Positions 45,884 to 55,130 are shown, counted from the stretch's first letter. The stretch: 64,000 bases of DNA from Massilibacteroides sp. (GCF_028705895.1 NZ_JAQWCQ010000004.1:39738-103737); one strand, 5' to 3'. A program made the numbers and translations. The notes: generated by a model not told the origin, from the sequence alone.

Positions 45884-46737
45884 TCGTATCGTATTTTATT
45901 ATTTGTTATGTTTCAGTCCTGCATCCTTGCTTAGGGTTTCTAACTACAAAGAAACAATTTTTTTAGAGATTTATTTGTGCTTTATTCCGTGTTGTAATCA
46001 TTATCTGTTTAATTTAATTAGGGAATTCTGTTAATTTGAAGAGCTTGGGGTATTTGGCGAAACACATGAAGACAAGACAAAAAGAAACTATTTTAACCAT
46101 TTTGCTTACGCACTTCAAAAGCACTTAACCTCATTTTTCTTTCGTTTATATAGTTTCAAACCAATAAATATTCCATAATGACAAAAAAGACCGTTTTTTT
46201 GCCAAAAAAACAAAGGTTGTATTCCAAAATATAAAGATTATTTTCCGAGATATAAAGGTTATCTTTCGAAATATATCCTTTATCTTCAAAAAAGAGTAGC
46301 GTAATTTTGATTTTTTTTCTTTTTACAAATCTTGAAAAAACGGACATGCCGGATAATGCAATTTAAACAACATCTCCCGAATTCTGCTCTTCAGGCGCAC
46401 ACTTCGTTATTTTGTTAGAGAAGTCAGCCCAAAAAGCCTTATTTGCGATCGGTGTCAATCCGACACAAAAACAGGTGATTTGCCAACATTTTGATTTTTT
46501 TTTTTTAAACCAATAGCTCAGACCGAAACAAGCCCTCAAGAAATATCCTATAAAAATTAAAACAGGCTCTTACAAACAATATAAAAAAGATTCGTAAAAT
46601 TCAAAACAGCCTCTGAAAGGATATTATTTCCAAAAGCCTCTGTTTTTTATAATAATGTAATGAAATCTTGTTTTCAAACTCAATGCGTTTTTTTAATTTG
46701 ATAAAAGCATTACTTTTGTCGTTCAAAAAAAGGGAAT
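45884..46737. other. 850-base AT-rich non-coding region
   Basis: No supported gene lies between the GH92 start and dagK. It holds the 21-bp repeat array (46212-46294), a 12-base T tract near 46495-46506, a split direct repeat of GCCTCTG (near 46613 and 46638), and a TACTTTTG box (46711-46718) that may be the -7 element of dagK. Track ORFs here translate the repeats and are not convincing genes. A small RNA cannot be excluded. Confidence 0.5.
46212..46294. repeat. Four 21-bp tandem repeats
   Basis: Units start at 46212 (AAAGGTTGTATTCC), 46233 (AAAGATTATTTTCC), 46254 (AAAGGTTATCTTTCG) and about 46275 (inverted: ATCCTTTATCTTC), exactly 21 bp apart. In one minus frame they read as 7-residue repeats (NLYISEN, NLYILEY), which is why the track reports a 63-residue ORF here. 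Confidence 0.75.
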
Positions 46738-47727
46738 ATGGGTATGCATAGTAGTGAAATAAAAGTTCAGGCGATAATCAATCCAATTTCGGGGGTAGGA
46801 TCGAAACGGAAAATACCGCAATTGTTGGAAAAAATGTGTACTGAAAAAGGCTTTTTTTTCTCTATAGCCTTTACTGAATATGCTGGACATGCAAGTGAGC
46901 TTACCCAGAAAGCCTTAGACGAAGGATATACTTGTATAATTGCAGTTGGAGGTGATGGCACTGTGAATGAAATCGCCAGAACGATGATTCATTCCGATGC
47001 GGTATTGGGGATAATACCCAAAGGTTCGGGAAACGGGCTGGCAAGAGAATTACATATACCGATGGATGTAAGGCGTTCGATCGATTTATTATCGAAAGGT
47101 CACGTAAGTGTAATTGACGCATGTCGTGCAAACGAACGGATTTTCTTTTGTACCTGTGGCGTTGGATTTGATGCCAAAGTAAGTGAATCTTTTGCTCAGG
47201 AAAAACATCGTGGTTCGCTGACTTATATCAAAAACACCATAGAGGAATATCTGAATTACAAACCCGAACCCTATGAATTGCTGGTTGACGATCAGACAAT
47301 AAAAGAAAAAGCATTTCTTGTAGCTTGCGGTAATGCTTCCCAATACGGAAATAATGCCTTTATTGCTCCCCACGCCAATATACAAGATGGAGAAATGGAT
47401 ATAACGATCCTTTCTCCTTTTACTCCGCTGGATATCGCACCATTAGCCATACAGCTCTTCACGAAGCAGATTGATCGCAACAGTAAGATTAAGATGCTGA
47501 AGGCTAAGAATGTTTCTATCATACGTCAGAAGCCGGGATTAATGCATCTGGATGGTGATCCTGTAATGGCAGAAAACAGAATCGATATTGCCGTAATACC
47601 CAAAGCCTTGAAGGTGATAACACCGGAAGTCGTTTCTCTTACGGCAGAAATGAAAAATCTTTTTGATGATTTTACTCGTTTTTTTGAAAGAAAGCTACCT
47701 ACATTTTTAAATAAAAATCTTTTGTAA
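46738..47727 (+). CDS. dagK: Diacylglycerol kinase-family lipid kinase
   Basis: A soluble lipid kinase of the DAGK_cat superfamily (DgkB/YegS-like), which phosphorylates a lipid hydroxyl with ATP at the inner membrane face. The 329-residue protein shows the INPISGVGS start, the nucleotide motif AVGGDGTVNEIA (about residues 68-79) and PKGSGNGLARELHIP. The C-terminal beta-sandwich has HLDGDPV near residue 265, where family members carry a catalytic base. Substrate (diacylglycerol, ceramide or another lipid) is open; Bacteroidales make sphingolipids. Its last 29 bases overlap the 3' end of trmN6 on the other strand. Confidence 0.88.
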   Translation: MGMHSSEIKVQAIINPISGVGSKRKIPQLLEKMCTEKGFFFSIAFTEYAGHASELTQKALDEGYTCIIAVGGDGTVNEIARTMIHSDAVLGIIPKGSGNGLARELHIPMDVRRSIDLLSKGHVSVIDACRANERIFFCTCGVGFDAKVSESFAQEKHRGSLTYIKNTIEEYLNYKPEPYELLVDDQTIKEKAFLVACGNASQYGNNAFIAPHANIQDGEMDITILSPFTPLDIAPLAIQLFTKQIDRNSKIKMLKAKNVSIIRQKPGLMHLDGDPVMAENRIDIAVIPKALKVITPEVVSLTAEMKNLFDDFTRFFERKLPTFLNKNLL

Positions 47728-48409
47728 GAGCTATATATTCTTGTGTATAGTTATGTCGGGACTCTTCGATTATTAATTCGTCGGATTGACAAGTGGTCTT
47801 GTTTGTTGTCAGTGTGACTAATATTCTTTTACAGGCAGTTTCAGGAATGGGTCTGACGTAGGTTTTCCGTGAAAAATATAAATGAAACGAAACCGCTAGA
47901 GTGTCTAAATCCTGTTCCTGATCATAGGGTAATATTAAGGATAAGCTTCCTTGAGGAGCCAGTATCTTTAAACTATCCTCTATCAGAGATTTCAATGTAA
48001 GGCTGTCATTATGGCGTGCAAGATTCCTCTCCTGAACAGGCGATCGTAACGAATTCTTGAAATAAGGTGGATTAGAAACAATTAAGTCATACCGTTCCGT
48101 CGTTTGTGCTGCGTATTCATTTAATGAAGACTGAAACACATGAATACGTTCGCTGAATATGGACTCGGAGATATTTTCTTTAGCTTGTATCCAGGCCTGA
48201 TGGTCAATGTCTATTGCATGAATCAGAGCCTCAGAGCGTTGGGCTAACATTAAAGCAATCAGACCGCTTCCTGTGCCTATGTCTAAAACCCGTTGACTTC
48301 TTTCAGCCGAAGTCCAGGCTCCGAGAAGAACACCATCCGTGCCGACTTTCATTGCACATTTATCATGGTGAACGATGAATTTTTTAAACTGGAAAAATGA
48401 AGCAGCCAT
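47699..48409 (-). CDS. trmN6: tRNA1(Val) (adenine-N6)-methyltransferase
   Basis: TrmN6 methylates A37 of tRNA1-Val using SAM. The track extends to 48499, but that reaches into the lon promoter. The ATG at 48409 gives 236 residues starting MAASFFQFKKFIVHHDKCAM, the family start (FxFKxFxVxxDxxAMKVGTDG). Motif I is VLDIGTGSGLIALMLAQ, and motif IV is DLIVSNPPYFKNS, the NPPY of N6-adenine methyltransferases. A TATTTTTG box (48434-48441, minus) is its likely -7 element. It overlaps dagK tail to tail by 29 bases and diverges from lon. Confidence 0.92.
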   Translation of the reverse strand: MAASFFQFKKFIVHHDKCAMKVGTDGVLLGAWTSAERSQRVLDIGTGSGLIALMLAQRSEALIHAIDIDHQAWIQAKENISESIFSERIHVFQSSLNEYAAQTTERYDLIVSNPPYFKNSLRSPVQERNLARHNDSLTLKSLIEDSLKILAPQGSLSLILPYDQEQDLDTLAVSFHLYFSRKTYVRPIPETACKRILVTLTTNKTTCQSDELIIEESRHNYTQEYIALTKDFYLKM

Positions 48410-48433
48410 AACGAATATGTAGATTAGAAAAGG

Positions 48434-48471
48434 CAAAAATAATAGATTCTGATCTAAAAGGTGTACCTTTG
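48434..48471. promoter_or_regulatory. Divergent -7 boxes for trmN6 (minus) and lon (plus)
   Basis: On the minus strand TATTTTTG (48434-48441) lies 25 bases before the trmN6 ATG. On the plus strand TACCTTTG (48464-48471) lies 41 bases before the lon ATG. Both match TAnnTTTG; neither has a clear -33 TTTG. No heat-shock operator is seen. Confidence 0.45.
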
Positions 48472-48511
48472 GCACATTTATTGTACTTCGTTGGTACAAT
48501 GGATATCCAAT

Positions 48512-50974
48512 ATGATGAAAAAGAGAACGAAACTATTTACAGAAGAAGTGTACGACGATTTAGAAGATAATATTGGTGTTGTTATGCCAATACTAACAGA
48601 TTGTGATGTGGACGAAGATTTTATGGAGGGTATGGACACGGTTGGCAAAACAGTGCCTGTCTTGCCGCTTCGTAATATGGTGCTTTTCCCGGGTGTTGCT
48701 ATACCTGTAGTTGTGGGAAGACCGAAGTCCATGAAATTAATCAAAGAAGCCGCACAAAAGAAATTCTTGATAGGCGTTGTCTGTCAGAAAGATATGGAGA
48801 TAGATGATCCCCAGATTGAGGATTTATATTCGGTAGGTGTGATTGGTGAGATCGTTCGCGTGCTGGAAATGCCGGATGGAGCGACTACGGTTATTATACA
48901 AGGGAAAAAACGGTTTAAATTAGACGAGATAACAGAAACGGAACCTTTTCTGAAAGGTCAGATTACCCTGTTGGATGATAAACTTCCCGGGAAGAATGAT
49001 CGCGAGTTTGAAGCGCTGACATCTACGATTAAGGATTTAACAACGAAAATGTTAAGTGCGCTTCCAAATCCGCCGCGTGACTTGATCTTCTCAATAAAGA
49101 ATAATAAGAATCTACAATACCTGATTAATTTTTCAGCCAGTAATATTCCAAGTGGAGCTTCAGAAAAACAACAACTCTTGTTGATTGATAATCTCAAAGA
49201 ACGGGCTTATCGTTTGCTGTTTATCTTGAATAGGGAGTATCAGTTGATTGAACTTAAGGCGTCTATTCAGATGAAAACGCATGAAGACATTAATCAGCAA
49301 CAGAAAGAGTATTTTCTTCAGCAACAAATAAAGACCATACAAGAAGAACTGGGTGGAAACATCAATGAACTTGAGATTAAAGAGCTGAGAGATAAGGCTG
49401 CAAAAAAGAAATGGTCAAAAGAGGTCGCAGAGATTTTTGAGAAGGAAATCCGTAAATTGGAACGGTTGCACCCGCAATCGCCCGACTTTTCGATACAAAC
49501 ACAATATGTGCAGATGATTGTAAATTTACCTTGGGGTGAATATAGCAAGGATAATTTCAACTTGAAGCGTGCAGAGAAGGTGCTGAACCGGGATCATTAT
49601 GGACTTGAAAAGGTGAAAGAACGTATTATCGAGCATCTCGCCGTTCTGAAATTGAAAGGAGATATGAAGTCGCCTATTATTTGCCTTTACGGTCCTCCGG
49701 GAGTAGGAAAGACCTCACTCGGAAAGTCGATAGCAGAGGCGCTGAACAGGAAATACGTGCGTGTATCCTTAGGCGGTTTACACGATGAAGCAGAAATAAG
49801 AGGGCACCGTCGTACGTATATCGGCGCTATGTCCGGACGTATTATTCAAAATATACAGAAGGCCGGTACTTCCAATCCTGTTTTTGTATTGGATGAAGTA
49901 GATAAAATTACGAGTGATTTTAAAGGTGATCCATCTTCTGCTTTGCTTGAGGTGCTTGATCCCGAACAAAATACAACTTTTCATGATAACTACTTGGATA
50001 TTGACTATGATTTGAGCCGGGTTATGTTTATTGCCACGGCAAATAATCTGAATACGATTTCTCAACCGCTGTTGGATCGTATGGAGTTGATTGAGGTAAG
50101 TGGCTATATATTGGAAGAAAAAGTGGAAATTGCAGCCCGTCATCTGGTGCCGAAACAATTGGAATCGCATGGTATTCCTAAAGGAAAGGTCTCTTTTCCG
50201 AAGAAATCCCTACAACTGATTGTCGAATCTTATACGCGCGAGAGTGGAGTGCGTGAATTGGATAAAAAGATAGCAAAAGTGGTGCGTAAGATTGCTAAAC
50301 GATTTGCTATGGGTGACGATTCTCAAGTACAGGTTACGGCTGATCTGGTGAAGGAATTTCTTGGTGCAGTTGAATATACGCGTGATAAATATCAGGGTAA
50401 TGAATATGCCGGTGTTGTTACAGGCTTGGCGTGGACGGCTGTAGGAGGGGAGATCCTTTTTGTCGAATCAAGCCTGAGTAAAGGAAAAGGTGAAAAGCTC
50501 ACCTTGACCGGCAATTTAGGTGATGTTATGAAAGAGTCGGCTATGCTGGCACTTGAATATATTCGTTCGCACGCAAATCTGTTTGGTATTAAAGGAGAAA
50601 TGTTTGAAAACTGGAACGTACATATTCACGTGCCCGAAGGAGCAATTCCCAAAGACGGACCAAGTGCCGGTGTTACAATGGTTACTTCGCTTGTTTCGGC
50701 CTTCACACAACGGAAGGTAAAACCGAATCTGGCTATGACCGGAGAAATTACATTAAGAGGCAAGGTGTTGCCTGTAGGCGGAATCAAGGAGAAGATACTT
50801 GCTGCTAAACGTGCCGGAATTAAAGATCTCATTCTCTGTGAGGAAAACCGAAAGGATGTAGATGAGATCAAATCGGATTATCTGAAAGGTTTATCTTTCC
50901 ATTATGTAAAAGACATTGCAGATGTGATTGCTTTTGCTCTGACTGATGAAGTCGTTAAAAATCCTCAGTTCTGA
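48512..50974 (+). CDS. lon: ATP-dependent Lon protease
   Basis: Lon degrades misfolded and regulatory proteins in the cytoplasm. The track starts at 48461, but the promoter box at 48464-48471 rules that out; the ATG at 48512 (MMKKRTKLFTEEVYDD) gives 820 residues. An acidic extension (about 1-45) precedes the substrate-binding LON domain (VPVLPLRNMVLFPGVAIPVV). The AAA+ domain has Walker A GPPGVGKTS and Walker B PVFVLDEVDKI. The C-terminal protease has catalytic S718 in PKDGPSAGVTM and K761 in GGIKEKILAAKRAG. It is monocistronic with a bidirectional terminator behind it. Confidence 0.97.
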   Translation: MMKKRTKLFTEEVYDDLEDNIGVVMPILTDCDVDEDFMEGMDTVGKTVPVLPLRNMVLFPGVAIPVVVGRPKSMKLIKEAAQKKFLIGVVCQKDMEIDDPQIEDLYSVGVIGEIVRVLEMPDGATTVIIQGKKRFKLDEITETEPFLKGQITLLDDKLPGKNDREFEALTSTIKDLTTKMLSALPNPPRDLIFSIKNNKNLQYLINFSASNIPSGASEKQQLLLIDNLKERAYRLLFILNREYQLIELKASIQMKTHEDINQQQKEYFLQQQIKTIQEELGGNINELEIKELRDKAAKKKWSKEVAEIFEKEIRKLERLHPQSPDFSIQTQYVQMIVNLPWGEYSKDNFNLKRAEKVLNRDHYGLEKVKERIIEHLAVLKLKGDMKSPIICLYGPPGVGKTSLGKSIAEALNRKYVRVSLGGLHDEAEIRGHRRTYIGAMSGRIIQNIQKAGTSNPVFVLDEVDKITSDFKGDPSSALLEVLDPEQNTTFHDNYLDIDYDLSRVMFIATANNLNTISQPLLDRMELIEVSGYILEEKVEIAARHLVPKQLESHGIPKGKVSFPKKSLQLIVESYTRESGVRELDKKIAKVVRKIAKRFAMGDDSQVQVTADLVKEFLGAVEYTRDKYQGNEYAGVVTGLAWTAVGGEILFVESSLSKGKGEKLTLTGNLGDVMKESAMLALEYIRSHANLFGIKGEMFENWNVHIHVPEGAIPKDGPSAGVTMVTSLVSAFTQRKVKPNLAMTGEITLRGKVLPVGGIKEKILAAKRAGIKDLILCEENRKDVDEIKSDYLKGLSFHYVKDIADVIAFALTDEVVKNPQF

Positions 50975-51002
50975 GTAGATAAATAGCATACATTCAGAAA
51001 AT

Positions 51003-51046
51003 AAAAAAGGTCTAAATTTCCAATGCCGGAATTTTAGACCTTTTTT
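51003..51046. terminator. Bidirectional terminator between lon and the DUF5606 gene
   Basis: AAAAAAGGTCTAAA (51003-51016) and TTTAGACCTTTTTT (51033-51046) form a perfect 14-bp stem. It can stop lon from the left and the minus-strand gene from the right. Confidence 0.88.
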
Positions 51047-51064
51047 AAATCGTTATAATTTGAT

Positions 51065-51517
51065 TTATTCTTTTTCAGAGTCGGTTGTCTTTTCTTCTGT
51101 TGACTCTTCTTTTGTTTCTTCCGGTTTAGGCGAAAAATCCGTAATTCCCGCTCCGATTAATATATTATACCAACCGATAAGTTTCTTTATATCACTTGGG
51201 TAAACGCGGTCACGATCAAAATCGGGAAGGATTTCTTCAAAAAACTTACGTAGTTCGTCAGGATAGGAGCTTAGTTGTTTTGTATCTACTTTTTCTCCGT
51301 TTTTCTTGTCTCTTAAGGTCGTAAGAACTTCATGCAATGGCACCTCTTCACTATTGGTATAAATAGCAATATCACCTAATGATATTACTTTGTCCTTAGC
51401 GTACGCCGGTATTCTTTTTTTATCTACTAAAGATTCGATAATCAACATGTTTTTCCCGTGGGAAACCAATTGATATAATCCGGGTTTCCCCGAAACAGAC
51501 AAAATAGTCTTCAACAT
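51065..51517 (-). CDS. DUF5606 domain protein
   Basis: A 150-residue cytoplasmic protein of the Bacteroidetes-specific DUF5606 family. The N-terminus (LKTILSVSGKPGLYQLVSHG) opens a small beta-barrel to about residue 50, then a helical part with KKLIGWYNILIGAGITDF. The tail (KPEETKEESTEEKTTDSEKE) is acidic and disordered. No enzymatic motif is visible and the function is unknown; the small N-terminal fold resembles regulatory or nucleic-acid-binding barrels, which is weak inference. A TACATTTG box on the minus strand (51558-51565) is a plausible -7 element, so it need not depend on the coaE operon. Confidence 0.8.
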   Translation of the reverse strand: MLKTILSVSGKPGLYQLVSHGKNMLIIESLVDKKRIPAYAKDKVISLGDIAIYTNSEEVPLHEVLTTLRDKKNGEKVDTKQLSSYPDELRKFFEEILPDFDRDRVYPSDIKKLIGWYNILIGAGITDFSPKPEETKEESTEEKTTDSEKE

Positions 51518-51643
51518 AATACTTTCCTTTTCTTCTTAGCGTTAAACTTTAAAGTTACAAATGTACGATAAGGAGTGGGAATAAGAAACATCTTATAGTA
51601 TAAAAAACGTTTCTCTATTAAAAGTCAACTGATTTGTGATGTC

Positions 51644-52222
51644 TTAAGAATGTAAAGAGGTAAGTAGGGCATAGATCTGAGGAATGAGGGCTTTCTGATC
51701 GTCATTATAGATGACAAAATCCGAACGTTCTTTTTTTATTTCTTCAGGTAGTTGATGTTTTATTCGTTGTCTGATGTTATCTTCTGTTGTATAATCCCTG
51801 CTGCATGCTCGTTTGATACGTATGGCTTCAGGAGCATAGACGGTTACCGTTTTATCCACTAATGAATCAAATCCTGATTCGAATAATATTGCAGATTCAA
51901 TTGCACAGAGATCACCTTTCTGTTCTTGTACCCATTTTATGAAAGCTCTTCCCACTTCCGGGTGAACGATGTTATTTACTGTTTGCAATCTTTTAGGATC
52001 ATTGAAAATGATAGAAGCCAACCTTTTTTTATCTAATCCCTGGTCTGTGTAAAGGTCGTTCCCGAATAACTCACAAAGGGCTTTTCGTATATTCTGAGAC
52101 GTATTTATCAATAATTTAGCTTCTGTATCTGCAATAAATACCGGAACGCCGGATAACGAGAGTATCTCTGATACAACCGATTTTCCACTTCCTATGCCGC
52201 CGGTGATACCTATCCTGATCAT
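51644..52222 (-). CDS. coaE: Dephospho-CoA kinase
   Basis: CoaE phosphorylates the 3'-OH of dephospho-CoA, the last step of CoA synthesis. The 192-residue protein has a P-loop GGIGSGKS (residues 8-15), the substrate aspartate in VFIADTEAK, the CoA-domain segment NNIVHPEVGRAF and the LID region with RIKRACSRDYTTED. Its ATG overlaps the ybbR stop by 4 bases (52219-52222), so translation is coupled. It closes a nusB-yajC-ybbR-coaE run on the minus strand. Confidence 0.95.
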   Translation of the reverse strand: MIRIGITGGIGSGKSVVSEILSLSGVPVFIADTEAKLLINTSQNIRKALCELFGNDLYTDQGLDKKRLASIIFNDPKRLQTVNNIVHPEVGRAFIKWVQEQKGDLCAIESAILFESGFDSLVDKTVTVYAPEAIRIKRACSRDYTTEDNIRQRIKHQLPEEIKKERSDFVIYNDDQKALIPQIYALLTSLHS

Positions 52223-53229
52223 TTTGATGTAATCGCTTGTTCAATGATAAATTCAACTTTACTGGGAACGAGACTGTAATTCTGTATCCAGTCCGGTTGT
52301 TGCTCTAACCGGATTGGGATTGATCCGGACACGTATTGCTCCAAGTCGGTATATTTTATGCGGATAGTAAAATTGTCCTCGTTCAGGTTTTTGTATTTGC
52401 TAAGGGGTATATTGCAATTAACCTTAACTGTCGGTGGAAATATCCTTACACTGTAATTTTGCGGGATGCCAACGCAGACGACCGGTATTTCGAGCGTTTT
52501 TTCCGTAAACTCTTCAATCGGAATCGCTATGGATACATAGGCCTGTCCGAAGGTAACGCCCGGAATAGTCTCTAACGCTATACTTTTTGAAATGGACTTC
52601 TTTACATTTTTCACCTCTAAATATTCCGTTTTTATTTCAGAAATGGAGTCAAGAATGTTTTGAGTCGAGAAGATGTCTATCATGGTAGGAGCAATGGTTA
52701 TTTCTCCGGAAATTCCGTATCCGTCATTTGGAAGAACGGAACCGTTAAATTTAATGGGGACTTTCTTCTGTTTTCTTTTGCTTGTCTGGATTTCAATAGA
52801 GGTGGGAGAAAATCTGTGAAGTTGAGTTGTGTTGAATAGTTGTTTTTGTATATGGCTTTCAATCTCTTCCTGGCTAACAACTAATACTCCGTTTTTATTA
52901 CGTGCTTTTTTATATTCAACCTCAATAGGAGCAATAATCCTTCCTATGGAATAGTTTAGTAACACATTCCCTTTGTCTTTTACAAACACAATAATCTCCT
53001 TTGGCGGAGTTTGCGTAAAGGCTACATCCGCCGGAATATCTTTGTATCTGACCGGAATTGTTATTTCTATTTCATATTCTTCATTCATGCTCTGTAAAAT
53101 CCAAAAGCCGAATGATAACATTAGAAAAGAAAAAAAGATTAAAACTTCTTTCCAACTTTGACGATGTAAAAAAGCTTTAATCTTTCTCTGGACAGACTTG
53201 ATACTTTCGTTTTCCTCAAGTCGCGGCAT
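52219..53229 (-). CDS. YbbR-domain protein
   Basis: A membrane-anchored protein of 336 residues. One helix (LIFFSFLMLSFGFWILQSM, about residues 30-48) follows a basic cytoplasmic N-terminus. Tandem YbbR-like beta domains follow outside the membrane: VRYKDIPADVAFTQTPPKEI, then a second (VPIKFNGSVLPNDGYGISGE) and a third (LEIPVVCVGIPQNYSVRIFP). In Firmicutes the homologue CdaR regulates the c-di-AMP cyclase, but no cyclase gene is nearby here, so that role is not supported. It lies between yajC (11 bases upstream) and coaE (4-base overlap). Confidence 0.85.
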   Translation of the reverse strand: MPRLEENESIKSVQRKIKAFLHRQSWKEVLIFFSFLMLSFGFWILQSMNEEYEIEITIPVRYKDIPADVAFTQTPPKEIIVFVKDKGNVLLNYSIGRIIAPIEVEYKKARNKNGVLVVSQEEIESHIQKQLFNTTQLHRFSPTSIEIQTSKRKQKKVPIKFNGSVLPNDGYGISGEITIAPTMIDIFSTQNILDSISEIKTEYLEVKNVKKSISKSIALETIPGVTFGQAYVSIAIPIEEFTEKTLEIPVVCVGIPQNYSVRIFPPTVKVNCNIPLSKYKNLNEDNFTIRIKYTDLEQYVSGSIPIRLEQQPDWIQNYSLVPSKVEFIIEQAITSK

Positions 53230-53240
53230 ATTCGTTTGTA

Positions 53241-53543
53241 TTATTTTGCGTCTTCAGAAGAAGCGAAGACTGAGGTTTTATCTACTTTTATTTTTACACC
53301 ATCAGCAATTTCTATAATCATATAAACATCACCGATTTCTTTTATTTTACCATAGATTCCACCAGATGTGATCACTCGATCACCAGTCTGTAATGCTTCA
53401 CGCGCTTTTTGAATTTCTTTTTGCTTTTTTTGTTGCGGACGAATCATGAAAAAATAGAAGATTGCAACCATTGCTACAATCATAATAATTCCAGGTATCT
53501 GAGATTGTCCCCCAGCAGCTTGTAAGATAATTAATAAGTTCAT
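53241..53543 (-). CDS. yajC: Preprotein translocase subunit YajC
   Basis: YajC is a small inner-membrane partner of SecDF in protein export. The 100-residue protein has one membrane helix (IPGIIMIVAMVAIFYFFMI, about residues 17-35) followed by the signature RPQQKKQKE, and then a cytoplasmic domain with TGDRVITSGGIYGKI, typical of the family. It is followed 11 bases later by ybbR and preceded by nusB with a 56-base gap. Confidence 0.94.
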   Translation of the reverse strand: MNLLIILQAAGGQSQIPGIIMIVAMVAIFYFFMIRPQQKKQKEIQKAREALQTGDRVITSGGIYGKIKEIGDVYMIIEIADGVKIKVDKTSVFASSEDAK

Positions 53544-53599
53544 ATTTACTTGTTTATTGTTTTATCAAATTCAGATATTTGCAAATGTAATGATAATAA

Positions 53600-54526
53600 T
53601 TAATCTTTAAATAACAAGTTCTCCTTTTTTAACTCGGAGACAATTGAATCAAGAATACCATTGATAAAGACACCACTCTTTGGAGTGCTGTAGTATTTAG
53701 CAATGTCTATGTACTCATTTAGCGTAACGTTAATTGGGATCGAGGGGAAAGACGTGATTTCTGCCAGAGCCACCTGCATTATTATTAGGTCCATATTTGC
53801 GATTCGTTCTGTTTCCCAGTTTTTCATATGACGACTTATACGTTCGCGGTACTCAACCCCTTTCAACAAGGTTTGTCTGAATAATAATACGGCAAATTCG
53901 CGATCTTCTTCATCCTTGAACATGGGAAGAAGTGGTTGATTTGCTCCATTGCTCTCTTCAAACTTTTTTATTGTTTTCAAAGTGAAGGTCTGGACTATTT
54001 CTATATCATCATTCCAGTAGATGCTTTTGTCTTCCAGGTAATCTTCTACCATTTCGTTTGTACAGATAATCTTTTTAAATACCTGTCTCCAGAACTCTTT
54101 ATCTACCTCATACGAATCTTCTTCGTTGGATATATATTCCTGATAAATATCCGAATTAAGAATAAGCTCTAATGCATCCTTAATAAAATCGGCATCGTTA
54201 CTCCACGATATTCCATTCTCGGATATCTGCGCTTTAAGATCTGTGTTTTCTTCAAGCTGCGCAATAAATCGGTTGTTGATAAATCGCGTGTTAGGATTCA
54301 ACTCTTCTTCTGTCGGCATATATTTATGCCTGCGATTGTCTAAAATACGTTTTTGAAGATTCGTGATGTCTATGAGCAGGAGAAGAAAATAATGATATAA
54401 GTCGTACGACTTTTGTAAACTGAATAGTAATTCTTTTTCCGCAGTTTTCAGGTCTTTGTTTCCGTTTTGATAATAAGCGTATATTATCTGTAAAACTTTA
54501 ATACGGATTAAAATTCTGTTGATCAT
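53600..54526 (-). CDS. nusB: Transcription antitermination factor NusB (long Bacteroidetes form)
   Basis: NusB binds boxA RNA with S10 (NusE) in rRNA antitermination. The protein has 308 residues, about twice the proteobacterial length, as is usual in Bacteroidetes. The N-terminal part (MINRILIRIKVLQIIYAYYQ) looks like a diverged extra copy of the fold. The C-terminal half carries the recognised NusB domain, ending SIPINVTLNEYIDIAKYYSTPKSGVFINGILDSI, the family hallmark. A TAAATTTG box on the minus strand (54566-54573) lies about 40 bases before the ATG. It leads the yajC-ybbR-coaE run. Confidence 0.93.
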   Translation of the reverse strand: MINRILIRIKVLQIIYAYYQNGNKDLKTAEKELLFSLQKSYDLYHYFLLLLIDITNLQKRILDNRRHKYMPTEEELNPNTRFINNRFIAQLEENTDLKAQISENGISWSNDADFIKDALELILNSDIYQEYISNEEDSYEVDKEFWRQVFKKIICTNEMVEDYLEDKSIYWNDDIEIVQTFTLKTIKKFEESNGANQPLLPMFKDEEDREFAVLLFRQTLLKGVEYRERISRHMKNWETERIANMDLIIMQVALAEITSFPSIPINVTLNEYIDIAKYYSTPKSGVFINGILDSIVSELKKENLLFKD

Positions 54527-54758
54527 TGTTTGAAGGAGCTTCTTTTAATTTATTAAATAAGGCTGCAAATTTAATTATTCTTTTGTGAATAAGGCTGTTT
54601 ATAGGATTAAATAAATATATATAGTTCTGTAATTTTTTAATTTTGTGTGTGTTATGTATTATTTTACTCATCTAAAATAGTGTATATTTTAAAAAAAATG
54701 TACATATTTGAACCAGTATTTAGTAAATGAGAGAGTGTTTACAGTAATTTTTGCAGAT

Positions 54759-55115
54759 ATGGAAGATTCAATTAAGAAAACTTATGTTGAAAGTGGGGAT
54801 AAGGAAATAGTTTATTCTAAAGCCATAAAGGCAGGGAAACGGATTTACTATTTGGATGTTAAGAAGAATCTTAAGAATGATTTGTTTTTAGCTATAACGG
54901 AAAGCAAAAAGATACAATCCCGTGATGGAGGGAATGTTTCTTTTGAAAAGCATAAAATCTTTTTGTATAAAGAAGATTTTCAGAAATTTATGGATGGGAT
55001 GACGGATGTTATCTCTTTTATAAAAGAACACGGTATAGAAAAGGAAGACGAAAAAAAACCGACTGATAAGAAAACAGAAGAAGACGGAGATATTAAGCTT
55101 GATATCGAATTTTGA
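54759..55115 (+). CDS. PUR-alpha-like nucleic-acid-binding protein (DUF3276)
   Basis: The track starts at a TTG (54708). The ATG at 54759 (MEDSIKKTYVESGDKEIVYS) fits known Bacteroidetes members better and gives 118 residues. The core KAIKAGKRIYYLDVKKNLKNDLFLAITESKK and FEKHKIFLYKEDFQKFMDGM is the PUR repeat, a beta-beta-beta-beta-alpha fold that binds single-stranded nucleic acid; the Borrelia member is a regulator. The tail is acidic and ends DIKLDIEF. The gene has its own transcript: a CATATTTG near-match (54703-54710) may be part of the promoter, and a strong terminator follows. Confidence 0.85.
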   Translation: MEDSIKKTYVESGDKEIVYSKAIKAGKRIYYLDVKKNLKNDLFLAITESKKIQSRDGGNVSFEKHKIFLYKEDFQKFMDGMTDVISFIKEHGIEKEDEKKPTDKKTEEDGDIKLDIEF

Positions 55116-55130
55116 GTTTAACTAAAAATA

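Noticed and set aside
46156-46347. 63-residue minus-strand ORF with heptad-like repeats (NLYISEN, NLYILEY)
   Set aside because: It is the translation of the 21-bp DNA repeat array; there is no ribosome site and the repeat period explains the open frame.
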